A DNA stretch of 46,205 bases, taken from a virus. Both the position numbers and the translations under genes were made by a program. Location: positions 1-46,205 of the IMG/VR virus record IMGVR_UViG_3300036715_001968; one strand, given 5' to 3'. Each line of letters opens with the position of its first letter. Position 1 is the stretch's first letter. The notes under the pieces were generated by a model. That model saw only the letters and a list, made by a program, of their open reading frames with translations, was not told where the DNA came from and searched no databases. Below, one piece after another: positions 1 to 6,124 of the stretch.

Positions 1-1
1 G

Positions 2-100
2 GTCGCTCATTGTGTTGAGATGGTGGGCAAAGCGAATAAGATCGTCTTGCCCGATCGGTGCAAACCCGTGGGCCGTCCGTGGCCTGCTAATACCGAGTAG
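2..100 (+). CDS. Small hypothetical protein, 3' part only (copy of the 696-914 gene)
   Basis: The reading frame enters from outside the window and stops at TAG 98-100. Its 32 visible residues are the same as the last 32 of the complete 72-residue protein at 696-914. Function is unknown. It is followed with no gap by the stop of the antisense mini-gene at 101-205, exactly as in the second copy. Confidence 0.7.
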   Translation, partial: VAHCVEMVGKANKIVLPDRCKPVGRPWPANTE

Positions 101-205
101 TCACCACCCCACAAGCCACCGGGCCAGAGCGATCACCCCAAGCACCACCAGCCAGAACAGAGTCATAATCAGCCAGCTGGTCAGCCTGTCGGATGGGTGG
201 GGCAT
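101..205 (-). CDS. 34-residue membrane mini-protein (copy 1)
   Basis: The leftward frame starts at ATG 205-203 and ends at TGA 103-101. A GGAGAG ribosome binding site lies nine bases before the start. The protein begins MPHPSDRLTSWLIMTLFWLV and is one hydrophobic segment (about residues 11-33) closing with a tryptophan. The copy at 915-1019 differs in seven codons, four of them synonymous, and keeps start, stop and hydrophobicity. That supports real coding on this strand. It is convergent and abutting with the upstream rightward gene. Function is unknown; small holin-like or regulatory membrane peptides are possible. Confidence 0.65.
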   Translation of the reverse strand: MPHPSDRLTSWLIMTLFWLVVLGVIALARWLVGW

Positions 206-259
206 GGGGGGCGACTCTCCGAATCGTTGAGGTTTGAACTATCAAGCATTACTTAACAG

Positions 260-319
260 TTGGCCAAAATCTACACCATGCTCACAACCACCGCCCGCCC
301 GCCATCCAATCGAGGATAG
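260..319 (+). pseudogene. Truncated 5' fragment of the nucleotide kinase gene
   Basis: Positions 260-304 match the start of the intact kinase gene at 1074-1118. This covers the TTG at 260 and the ATG at 278. The frame then runs into terminator sequence and stops at TAG 317-319, only 13 residues after the ATG. No P-loop is encoded. The fragment marks the junction of a tandem duplication of the cassette. Confidence 0.7.
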
Positions 320-331
320 ACGGGCTTTTTT
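297..331 (+). terminator. Intrinsic terminator, hybrid copy
   Basis: The arms GCCCG/CGGGC and ATCC/GGAT, separated by a small internal loop, enclose AATCGA and are followed by a T run. From about 305 onward it is homologous to the terminator at 45035-45073. Its loop is the reverse complement of that copy's TCGATT, and its 5' arm is supplied by kinase-gene sequence. It insulates the promoter at 384-411 from upstream transcription. Confidence 0.6.
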
Positions 332-440
332 TGTTTCGAAATGGCCGCCAAAAAATAATTCCAAAAAAATAATAACTACCCTCTTTACTTCTGATTTATT
401 ACTGGTATATTTAGATTGTCGAGACGAGGAACACCAACCA
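305..440. repeat. Terminator-promoter block, copy 1 (partner at 45046-45180)
   Basis: About 130 bases, including an A-rich tract, a promoter and the leader up to ACCAACCAC, match 45046-45180 with few changes. After the shared CCAACCAC the two copies continue into different genes: the 465 gene here and the 45199 gene there. This suggests deletion or shuffling at that short homology. Confidence 0.85.
384..411 (+). promoter_or_regulatory. Sigma-70-type promoter with extended -10
   Basis: The -35 is TTTACT (384-389), followed by a 16-base spacer ending in TGG and a -10 of TATATT (406-411). The same arrangement is conserved at 45125-45152 despite substitutions in the spacer, which supports function. 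It lies 53 bases upstream of the start at 465. Confidence 0.65.
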
Positions 441-464
441 CAAACCACGAAAGAGAGATTCGAG

Positions 465-692
465 ATGACCAAGACCAATTCGCTCGCCCTTCCCAAGACC
501 TGGAATGCCATCAAGGCCAACTTCCCAGGATCGAACAACAAAGGGCTTCGCGACAAGATTTTTCAATCTGCGATTGATTCGCGACAAGTTAGCCACCTTG
601 CCGGATCGGTTGCCTTGTCCGCATCGGGGAAAGCATCGCTTGAGGCTGTGCAAGCCGTGGTAAATCAAGAGCTTGCCGAGCTTGGAGCCTAA
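465..692 (+). CDS. Small hypothetical protein, cassette gene A
   Basis: This 75-residue protein starts at ATG 465 after a GAAAGAGAG-type ribosome binding site. A longer frame upstream uses a TTG and reads through the promoter, so it was not chosen. The protein is mostly helical, with the segment RDKIF...IDSRQVSHL near the middle. I do not recognise the family, although the C-terminal half could be a degenerate HTH. A diverged paralogue, truncated by the window edge, starts at 45990. The next gene starts three bases after this stop, so the two are probably cotranslated. Confidence 0.75.
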   Translation: MTKTNSLALPKTWNAIKANFPGSNNKGLRDKIFQSAIDSRQVSHLAGSVALSASGKASLEAVQAVVNQELAELGA

Positions 693-695
693 CAC

Positions 696-914
696 ATGCC
701 CAAACTGCCCAGCCTAGCCGTCCAGTCATCCCCCGCGTGGCGTGCTGCCCTCGCTGATCTTCGACAGGCCCTCGAATCCAAGGGGGCCAAGATCGGCAAG
801 GGGGACGCCGCCCTGGTCGCTCATTGTGTTGAGATGGTGGGCAAAGCGAATAAGATCGTCTTGCCCGATCGGTGCAAACCCGTGGGCCGTCCGTGGCCTG
901 CTAATACCGAGTAG
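696..914 (+). CDS. Small hypothetical protein, cassette gene B
   Basis: This 72-residue protein starts at ATG 696, three bases after the stop of gene A. It is basic and ends in a Pro/Arg-rich tail (KPVGRPWPANTE). The last 32 residues are also encoded, with no visible change, at 2-100. No family was recognised. It ends flush against the antisense mini-gene at 915-1019. Conservation of this pair in both cassette copies argues that the arrangement matters. Confidence 0.7.
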   Translation: MPKLPSLAVQSSPAWRAALADLRQALESKGAKIGKGDAALVAHCVEMVGKANKIVLPDRCKPVGRPWPANTE

Positions 915-1118
915 TCACCACCCCACAAGCCACCGGGCCAGCATCGCCACCCCAAGCACCACCAGCCAGAACAAGGTCATGATCAGCCAGCCGGTCAACC
1001 TGTCGGATGGGTGGGGCATGGGGGGCGACTCTCCGAATCCTTGAGGTTTGAACTATCAAGCATTAATTAACAGTTGGCCAAAATCTACACCATGCTCACA
1101 ACCACCGCCCGCCCGCCA
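815..1118. repeat. Direct repeat, copy 2 (partner at 1-304)
   Basis: This block aligns with 1-304 without gaps. In this copy the sequence continues into the full kinase gene, whereas copy 1 ends abruptly in terminator sequence. This is therefore likely the parental arrangement. Confidence 0.9.
915..1019 (-). CDS. 34-residue membrane mini-protein (copy 2)
   Basis: It starts at ATG 1019-1017, after GGAGAG with nine-base spacing, and stops at TGA 917-915. The protein is a single transmembrane segment (WLIMTLFWLVVLGVAMLARW). Compared with the copy at 101-205 it has S to G, I to A and A to M replacements, plus four silent changes (Ile, Thr and two Leu codons). It lies antisense in the cassette, between gene B and the kinase. 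The function is unknown. Confidence 0.65.
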   Translation of the reverse strand: MPHPSDRLTGWLIMTLFWLVVLGVAMLARWLVGW

Positions 1119-1538
1119 ACAATCGCGAACGTCGCCACCAGCCAACTATACCGCCCGGCCCTCAAGCTGGCCATCGTGGGCCCAGGTCGATCCGGCAAAG
1201 ACACCGCCGCCGAATGGTTCGCCGCAAGGCATGATCGGCGGGCCATCATGCGGGCCAAGGGCGATGCCATGCGGGAGAGTGATCCAGCGGCGCTGGCAAG
1301 GGAGGCCTTGAAGTTTGGCGATATCGCGAACGGCATTCGAGCGAAAGTCGAGATTGAGGCAGTCAAGCTCGAGGGCCTGGTGGACCTGACAATCTGGATT
1401 GACCGAGAAGTAGAGCGGGATGACACTCTAGAGTTCGGGCCGGAGGTGGCGGACATCATTATCCAGAATCATGGGGGGCTGGCAGATTTTCACGCTCGTC
1501 TTGCTCGCCTGGCGCGATCGTGGGGGGTGTTGAGGTAG
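1092..1538 (+). CDS. P-loop nucleotide kinase-like protein
   Basis: The protein has 148 residues if ATG 1092 is used; a TTG at 1074 would add six. A Walker A motif (GPGRSGKDT) lies near residues 30-38. It is followed by an R-rich segment and the sequence GLVDLTIWIDREV, where the core sheet and a basic residue pair of such kinases are expected. The resemblance is to phage deoxynucleoside monophosphate kinase-like proteins, which phosphorylate dNMPs for replication. It is short for that group. The stretch between the Walker A helix and the AREALKFGDIANGIR segment looks compressed, so the substrate-binding part may be reduced. A terminator follows at 1726. Confidence 0.65.
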   Translation: MLTTTARPPTIANVATSQLYRPALKLAIVGPGRSGKDTAAEWFAARHDRRAIMRAKGDAMRESDPAALAREALKFGDIANGIRAKVEIEAVKLEGLVDLTIWIDREVERDDTLEFGPEVADIIIQNHGGLADFHARLARLARSWGVLR

Positions 1539-1660
1539 GCGACGATAGACACCCGTTTATTTTGTCATATTTTACCCATGTGATTATCTGGATTTGTTGC
1601 GATGTTTTCTAATACCTGTACTGACTTACGTGCATTCTTTCGACTCTTTCGCAAGAAATG

Positions 1661-1692
1661 GACCAGAAATCGACAATAAATAGACCATAAAT
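1661..1692. repeat. Three tandem 11-base iterations
   Basis: GACCAGAAAT, GACAATAAAT and GACCATAAAT follow one another at 11-base period. That places them on one helical face. They are candidate arm-type sites for the integrase or sites for an accessory protein. Confidence 0.6.
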
Positions 1693-1725
1693 GCCGAAAA
1701 TCGGATAACATACTGCGCGATCAAT

Positions 1726-1759
1726 CGCCATAGCTTATAACGAGTTATGGCGTTTTTTT
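1726..1759 (+). terminator. Intrinsic terminator after the kinase gene
   Basis: A seven-base stem CGCCATA/TATGGCG encloses a 13-base loop and is directly followed by seven T residues. It would end rightward transcription of the early cassette before the integrase. Confidence 0.75.
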
Positions 1760-1857
1760 ACGCGCCGATTCTTTGTTATTTGCGGTCTTCCAATACGGTG
1801 CTTCCATCTAGACACTATGCCTTGTTTCGCTGATAATGCTCGCCTGTACATAGTTTT

Positions 1858-1882
1858 TTACTGACTTAATTAAGGTCAGTAA
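1858..1882. promoter_or_regulatory. Perfect inverted repeat upstream of integrase
   Basis: TTACTGAC and GTCAGTAA form perfect 8-base arms around TTAATTAAG, 35 bases before the integrase start. It could be an operator for integrase expression or the core pair of recombinase binding sites. ACTGACTTA also occurs at about 1620. Confidence 0.5.
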
Positions 1883-1916
1883 ACTTGCTAGTAACCACGA
1901 AAAAGGGCATCCAGCT

Positions 1917-3110
1917 ATGGGCAAGCCAATCACGGGATGGTGGGACAACCGATCGAAACGGTACTACGCACGACTCGGCGAGCGGTCGGAAGCGAGCGGT
2001 AAGCGGGCCGCTTACATGCTCTGCCATGCCGATGGCGAACCAATAGCCTATGGGCAGGCCGGGGCCAAGGCCGAATCGATCAACCGACGACTGGCCGAAA
2101 TCGAGCGAATCGAGAAGGGTAGGGGCGGGGTAACGGTCGCGGAGCTTTGCCAGGAATACCTCGATTGGCTGAGAGTCGAGGGCCGGGCCCCGCGGACCAT
2201 CGAAACGCACTTGGCCCACTTGCAAGAGTGGTGCAAGCACCAGAGCGACGGAAGGCCCGTAATGGGCTCCAGACTGGCTGGAGAGATCACGCTGGCCGAT
2301 CTGACCGCGCATCGCAAGGCAATGGAAGCACGGGGCAACCAGACGGGCTACGTGCGACTCAGGTACGCTTCGATCCTTGCGGCATGGAATTGGGCGGATC
2401 GGCCCGTAGAAGAGCGCGTGCCGGTCAAGCTGATCAAGGCCAACCCATTCGCCGATGTCGCAAGGCCGAAAGCTGGGAAGGGTCGGAACAAGTCGCTCCC
2501 GTGGGGGACGACTCGTCGGATCATTCGGGCGGGATGGGGGCTGGCCAAAAATGGAGACAATCGCCGAAGCGTCGTGGACACCAGGCGAATGAACATGATC
2601 TATCTCAGGTTTGTTGCGTCAACGGGATGCAGACCAGGAGAAGCTGCCAAGCTCAAATGGTCACAAATCGACCTAGACAACCGGGTGGCAGTGTTTCACG
2701 GCAAGACGACCGGGCGAACTGGCAAGGAACGCATCATCGCAGTTCCGGTCAGTCTGGCCAACGCCCTGCGACGAATAAGCCTGTCCAAGTTCAAGCATGA
2801 TGAGTATGTGTTTATTCCAGCCAGTACGAAGAAACAGAAACCGCCATCGGCCCGCGATTGTACGGTCTGGTTTCGGTTGCTTCGGATTCAACTGATCGAA
2901 CGTGGTTTCGAGATGCCAGAACAGGCTACCCTGTACTGGGCTCGGCACGAATATCAGTCATTCGGACTTGAGCACTTGTCAGAAGAACGGGTGTCAGCGG
3001 TGGCTGGCAATTCTCCGCAAGTTCTCCGATCAACCTATCAACACTTGCGGGCGAATAAGGTGAGAGAAGACGCCGATACCATTGATAGGGAACGGCGGAA
3101 ATTGAAGTAA
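1917..3110 (+). CDS. int: Tyrosine recombinase (integrase)
   Basis: This 397-residue site-specific recombinase inserts and excises the phage genome. It has an N-terminal arm-binding part, a SAM-like core-binding domain (about 73-165) and a catalytic domain (about 195-380). Visible active-site residues are Arg239 (TGCRPGEAAKL), a Lys in the beta hairpin near 263-270 (GKTTGRTGKERI), Arg343 in YWARHE and nucleophile Tyr374 (STYQHL). The box II His is replaced by Tyr340, and the usual second His/Trp is Asn364 (AGNSP). Both are departures from the consensus. The start at ATG 1917 follows AAAGGG. It is convergent with the excisionase-like gene, and the putative attP lies directly upstream. Confidence 0.9.
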   Translation: MGKPITGWWDNRSKRYYARLGERSEASGKRAAYMLCHADGEPIAYGQAGAKAESINRRLAEIERIEKGRGGVTVAELCQEYLDWLRVEGRAPRTIETHLAHLQEWCKHQSDGRPVMGSRLAGEITLADLTAHRKAMEARGNQTGYVRLRYASILAAWNWADRPVEERVPVKLIKANPFADVARPKAGKGRNKSLPWGTTRRIIRAGWGLAKNGDNRRSVVDTRRMNMIYLRFVASTGCRPGEAAKLKWSQIDLDNRVAVFHGKTTGRTGKERIIAVPVSLANALRRISLSKFKHDEYVFIPASTKKQKPPSARDCTVWFRLLRIQLIERGFEMPEQATLYWARHEYQSFGLEHLSEERVSAVAGNSPQVLRSTYQHLRANKVREDADTIDRERRKLK

Positions 3111-3166
3111 TCAAGCGGTGGCGTGGCGTAGCGGTGGCGTAGCCAATGGGATGGTTGCGCGGTCGA

Positions 3167-3451
3167 TCAACTGAGAAAATCTTTGCCCGATCGACCTGCG
3201 ATCTTTTGGCGTGGCCGTCCTTTTTTCTGCATCCCAGGCACGCCCGATGGCTCGGCTAGTGACACCTCTTGCGATGCGAGCCAAGCGTCCAGAGTGGATC
3301 GGCGAATCGTGATATTGGCAGGTCCACGGTGGCCGTGTGGGCTGCCATTGCGTATGTGTTTCATGCCCTTGGCAATCCACTCGTTTATCTTCCTGGGGCC
3401 AACGCGAGCGTATTCGGCGGCTTCCTCAACTGTCATGTTTTCAAGAGGCAT
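3167..3451 (-). CDS. Excisionase-like HTH protein
   Basis: This 94-residue basic protein starts at ATG 3451 after AAGGA. Residues 6-58 match the winged HTH_17/MerR-like fold of excisionases: MTVEEAAEYARVGPRKINEW, then KHIRNGSPHGHRGPANITIR, then LDAWLASQ. The tail is Lys/Arg-rich. It lies tail to tail with the integrase, which fits a recombination directionality factor. The promoter-proximal side carries four 10-base iterations (3476-3512) that it may bind. Alternatively it is a general DNA-binding regulator. Confidence 0.7.
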   Translation of the reverse strand: MPLENMTVEEAAEYARVGPRKINEWIAKGMKHIRNGSPHGHRGPANITIRRSTLDAWLASQEVSLAEPSGVPGMQKKGRPRQKIAGRSGKDFLS

Positions 3452-3475
3452 CGTCGGTCCTTTTGGGTCCCATAA

Positions 3476-3522
3476 GGTTTGGTCGGGTCTGGCATGGTTT
3501 GGCAGGGTTTGGTGATGTTTGC
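3476..3522. repeat. Helically phased 10-base iterations upstream of the excisionase-like gene
   Basis: On the plus strand GGTTTGG, GGTCTGG, GGTTTGG and GGTTTGG recur exactly every ten bases (3476, 3486, 3496, 3506). A weaker fifth unit, tGTTTGc, lies at 3516. They fill the gap between two leftward genes. Such arrays usually bind a protein cooperatively. Confidence 0.75.
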
Positions 3523-3528
3523 TCTGGC

Positions 3529-4152
3529 CTATCGCTTTCCAGCACTCTGCAAATCATAGAGATGTTTCGTCGCCTGTTTGGCCTGGTGCTTCTCCTGTTC
3601 AATCTTTTGTTTCATTCTGTTTTCCGCTCTCGATTGCAGCTCTTTCAAGATGGGTGGCGGAAGTGGATAAACTCCCGAGATCCTTGCCCACGGATTGCTA
3701 GACCTCTGCGATTTGATCAGCTTGGCCAGCGGTCCGTAGTATTTGCGGGGCGGCCTCGGCTGGGATGGTTCGATTGGTTCGCCACGTTGTAAATTCGGGC
3801 TGTCTTGTGCTTCTTCCTTCCCCCGTTCGTTCGCTCGCCGGACCTCTCGCCTCCGATCAAGCTCTGTCTTTTTCGTGTACGGAAAATTGTCAACCTTCGT
3901 GATAATTCGAGCAGTCGCGATTCGCAGCCAGTTGTCTTTGCAGCCAACCATTTCGCAAACGTCTCGAATGTAATAACAAAGATGCTCGTCCGCACATTCT
4001 TGGATGGCTTCAAGAATCTGCTGTTCTTCTCTCGTTAGCGGAATGGGGTGAAAAATGTCAGAAGACGATACTTCAGACATGGGCGGATAAATGGGTAGAT
4101 CTTCTGTTGATATGATGTCATCACTGGTTATTGATAACGTTTTAATGCTCAT
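3529..4152 (-). CDS. Hypothetical protein with basic C-terminal helix
   Basis: The protein has 207 residues from ATG 4152. The N-terminus is acidic and Ser/Thr-rich. Residues 40-90 look like a small helical domain (LTREEQQILEAIQE...YYIRDVCEMVG) with an HTH-like feel. The centre is Arg/Pro-rich, and the last 50 residues form a strongly basic helix or coiled coil. This points to a nucleic-acid-binding protein, but no family was recognised. A tiny frame of ten codons (ATG 4181) ends in a TGA that overlaps this ATG, which could couple translation to the upstream gene. Confidence 0.65.
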   Translation of the reverse strand: MSIKTLSITSDDIISTEDLPIYPPMSEVSSSDIFHPIPLTREEQQILEAIQECADEHLCYYIRDVCEMVGCKDNWLRIATARIITKVDNFPYTKKTELDRRREVRRANERGKEEAQDSPNLQRGEPIEPSQPRPPRKYYGPLAKLIKSQRSSNPWARISGVYPLPPPILKELQSRAENRMKQKIEQEKHQAKQATKHLYDLQSAGKR

Positions 4153-4186
4153 AGCTGGTCATGTTCTCCGGTGGCGTTCATGATTG

Positions 4187-4348
4187 TTAATTATCCTTTG
4201 ATATTTGGTTTTCAAGATTGGTGATTCGCTGGTCGAACTTGGAAACTATGTCGAGCATTCGCACGCCGATTCGGTAAGCTGCGATTGCTGAACAAATCAT
4301 AATTATCAGGCATGCGACTTGTAGCGTTTGATTGATGATGTCTGTCAT
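4187..4348 (-). CDS. Small membrane protein with coiled-coil tail
   Basis: This 53-residue protein starts at ATG 4348 behind AAGGA with good spacing and ends at TAA 4189-4187. Residues 9-25 (LQVACLIIMICSAIAAY) form one transmembrane helix. Residues 31-53 (MLDIVSKFDQRITNLENQI) form a heptad-like amphipathic helix. It sits in line between two leftward genes. The topology of anchor plus coiled coil resembles small phage accessory membrane proteins. The role is unknown. Confidence 0.7.
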   Translation of the reverse strand: MTDIINQTLQVACLIIMICSAIAAYRIGVRMLDIVSKFDQRITNLENQISKDN

Positions 4349-4366
4349 GATCATTCCTTTTCTAGT

Positions 4367-4645
4367 TCAAGATTGGTGGTTCGCTCGCTGGCCGCCCGTC
4401 GCAGGTTGTTGGCTGGTATGTTTCCATGATTCTTGCTCCGTGGTGAATTCGATCGGGCCGAAATAGAGGGCGTTTGGAAAGTCGCGAACGTGGGCAGAAA
4501 AAAGATAGCTCCCAAGATGTAATTGCCCGTACCGCCTGGTAAGCCGGATCTTGATTACTTCCGTTTTCGGTAATGACTGGCAGAGGTAAAACCCCGGCTC
4601 AGTCGGCACGGTTCGCGAAAGCGGGATCTTGATTGGTTCACTCAT
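4367..4645 (-). CDS. Hypothetical protein
   Basis: This 92-residue protein starts at ATG 4645, which overlaps the upstream stop as ATGA. It is probably a small beta-rich domain: the segment VPTEPGFYLCQ followed by YLFSAHVRDFPNALYFGPI resembles short phage proteins of unknown function. The polar C-terminus looks disordered. It lies in the leftward operon between the CsrA group and the small membrane gene. Confidence 0.65.
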   Translation of the reverse strand: MSEPIKIPLSRTVPTEPGFYLCQSLPKTEVIKIRLTRRYGQLHLGSYLFSAHVRDFPNALYFGPIEFTTEQESWKHTSQQPATGGQRANHQS

Positions 4646-4911
4646 GATTCATCTTTATCGCCCGTCGCGGGCAGGTTGGCTAAATCTTCGATGTCGATTC
4701 CAAACAAAATCGACTCAATATTTCTGAATTGATTCTTGATCTTTTCGCAAGATGCAACATTCAGACATACGAAAGCATAATTGATTGCTTTCGCTATTCT
4801 GATTTGATTTTTTATCAATTCCGCCTCAACCTTGGCCAGCTTGTCGGCGGCGGTCGTTTCGATCTCGCGAGAGAATAGAATTGGCCTCTCTTTTTTGGTC
4901 TCTGCTGTCAC
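4642..4911 (-). CDS. Hypothetical helical protein
   Basis: The start chosen is GTG 4911, because a GGAGG lies seven bases before it; a GTG 14 codons upstream has no such site. That gives 89 residues. The middle (LAKVEAELIKNQIRIAKAIN) is a long amphipathic helix, followed by a Cys-containing segment and an acidic end. The family was not recognised. Translation is coupled to the next gene by a four-base overlap. Confidence 0.65.
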   Translation of the reverse strand: MTAETKKERPILFSREIETTAADKLAKVEAELIKNQIRIAKAINYAFVCLNVASCEKIKNQFRNIESILFGIDIEDLANLPATGDKDES

Positions 4912-4956
4912 TTCCCCACCTCCATCGTAAACGCCCGCTTGACCGTTTCGCACGCA

Positions 4957-5202
4957 TCAACCTGCTCGATCAACCTTGCTCTCATTCAGACCACTCAGCC
5001 CATTCTGGCCTTTCCATTCTTTGATCTTGCTGTCCAATTCAATTCTGCGAATAGTTTCATACGTCTCTTGTCTATGCACCGTCACTTCGATCGGTGCTGT
5101 GATACCCAACCTGACGGTATTCCCCCGAATATCAACCACGGTCACCGCAATGTTGTCTCCGATGATGATCGACTCTTCTTTTTTGCGAGATAGCACAAGC
5201 AT
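4957..5202 (-). CDS. csrA: CsrA/RsmA-family translational regulator
   Basis: The start is ATG 5202, which gives the family's invariant N-terminus [13 protein letters not shown] lies nine bases upstream. The protein has 81 residues. The five-strand CsrA core fills residues 1-53 ([20 protein letters not shown], then [12 protein letters not shown]). The two RNA-contact arginines, Arg6 and Arg44, are present. The C-terminal 28 residues form a charged extension. CsrA dimers bind GGA motifs in mRNA leaders and alter translation or stability. A phage copy could retune host metabolism or phage mRNAs. It belongs to the leftward non-structural operon. Confidence 0.93.
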   Translation of the reverse strand: MLVLSRKKEESIIIGDNIAVTVVDIRGNTVRLGITAPIEVTVHRQETYETIRRIELDSKIKEWKGQNGLSGLNESKVDRAG

Positions 5203-5330
5203 GGTTGATCGTCCTTGATGCCCCCTCGGGAGCTTTGGGCAGGTGTGGGTTTGTGGTGCTAATTCTTGAATGTTCAAACATGCCGCCCATCACTGAACGG
5301 CACGCAGTTATCTTTTCACTTACTGGATAC

Positions 5331-5477
5331 TTACGGCGTACCTTCCAGAATCACCGGGCGAATATCGCCATAATCCATGCCAGAAAGCTCAATAATCACG
5401 CTCTGCAAAACTAACCTTGTGGCCTTGTGAATCTCGTCAGGCAAGGGGACAAGTTGCTGTTGTTTGGGATTGTCAAT
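5331..5477 (-). CDS. Possible small protein with unclear start
   Basis: An open frame of 48 residues ends at TAA 5333-5331 and has protein-like composition (LPDEIHKATRLVLQSVIIEL, then DYGDIRPVILEG). The first codon after the upstream stop is ATT (5477). Internal TTG and GTG codons are alternative starts, and none has a good ribosome binding site. It fills the gap between CsrA and the 5490 gene. Treat it as tentative. Confidence 0.35.
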   Translation of the reverse strand: MDNPKQQQLVPLPDEIHKATRLVLQSVIIELSGMDYGDIRPVILEGTP

Positions 5478-5489
5478 CTATCCGTCTAG

Positions 5490-5837
5490 TCAGTCCGCCT
5501 CTTCATCATGCCCGTAAGGCAACGCTTCCTGATCAATGGAATCGTTGATAGCTGGATTGAAGGCGATTCCGTTGACTCTTGGGGCCATCCGAGACGAACG
5601 AGTCTGCATGGGCGGAATGGTAACTTTCGCCTTCGAGTAAAAATCAATTTCGTTCTCTCCACTACCGTCCGGCGTGAACACCAATTCGAGTGTCAGCTTT
5701 CGTGCGCCAAGCTCGGTTTTGCCTCTGGCCAAAATGTCCTTGCGAATTTGTTCAATGGCCTGATTGAACATCATCGCCGTCCGGCCTTCATCGACCTCTG
5801 AAAGATTTTCGAGATTGAGCGCCAATGCTTTGGCCAT
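5490..5837 (-). CDS. Hypothetical conserved-looking phage protein
   Basis: The start is ATG 5837, with AAAGGAG nine bases upstream; the longer frame into 6128 reads through non-coding sequence. The protein has 115 residues. MAKALALNLENLSEVDEGRT is followed by a helix (FNQAIEQIRKDI) and alternating strands (KLTLELVFTPD, FYSKAKVTIPP). It looks like a small alpha/beta protein typical of planctomycete phage early regions. Function is unknown. A perfect palindrome lies about 50 bases upstream. Confidence 0.75.
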   Translation of the reverse strand: MAKALALNLENLSEVDEGRTAMMFNQAIEQIRKDILARGKTELGARKLTLELVFTPDGSGENEIDFYSKAKVTIPPMQTRSSRMAPRVNGIAFNPAINDSIDQEALPYGHDEEAD

Positions 5838-5884
5838 GCTGACTGACTCCTTTGGTAGCGAGTAATGGGTGGGCAGGTGAATGG

Positions 5885-5898
5885 TTTGATCGATCAAA
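5885..5898. promoter_or_regulatory. 14-base perfect palindrome, candidate operator
   Basis: TTTGATCGATCAAA is a perfect palindrome in the 287-base gene-free stretch 5838-6124. It is followed at 5904-5922 by a small stem GTCCCT/AGGGAC. Both precede the start at 5837 on the leftward strand. Nothing else in that gap looks like a gene. Confidence 0.4.
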
Positions 5899-6124
5899 AT
5901 CACGTCCCTCACACTAAGGGACTCGAAACTCAATTTTGTGTTGTGAATTTTTTGGAAATTCTCAAAGATTCCCTGCGAACTTGCGGGATCCACCCTGCGG
6001 GAGCCAAGCCACCCAAGGCGGCCACGCGGGAACACAAAGGCCATAGATCGGCCTGAGAGGCGACAAGCGGACGTGGCGTGGTGGGCTTGTGGGCGGGTGG
6101 AAACGGGGGGGTGGGGGCTGGTGA

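Larger units (their letters stand above)
1..304. repeat. Direct repeat, copy 1 (partner at 815-1118)
   Basis: This block aligns to 815-1118 at a constant offset of 814 bases with only scattered substitutions and no indel. It holds the 3' end of a small gene, a whole antisense mini-gene and the first codons of the nucleotide kinase. Similarity stops inside the kinase 5' end, where the sequence switches to terminator/promoter sequence also found near 45046. The copies have diverged in many third-codon positions, so this is an old duplication rather than an assembly artefact. Confidence 0.9.
1539..1916. other. Non-coding region before the integrase, candidate attP
   Basis: No convincing gene lies in these 378 bases. 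They contain three 11-base iterations (1661-1692), a small palindrome CCGAAAATCGG (1694-1704), a rightward terminator (1726-1759), the direct repeat ACTGACTTA (about 1620 and 1859) and an 8-base inverted repeat (1858-1882). An AT-rich, repeat-laden stretch beside an integrase gene is the usual setting of attP with its arm and core sites. The core itself cannot be fixed without the host junctions. Confidence 0.5.

Noticed and set aside
3476-3522. CRISPR-like repeat
   Set aside because: Units are only ten bases with three-base gaps; this is a protein-binding array.
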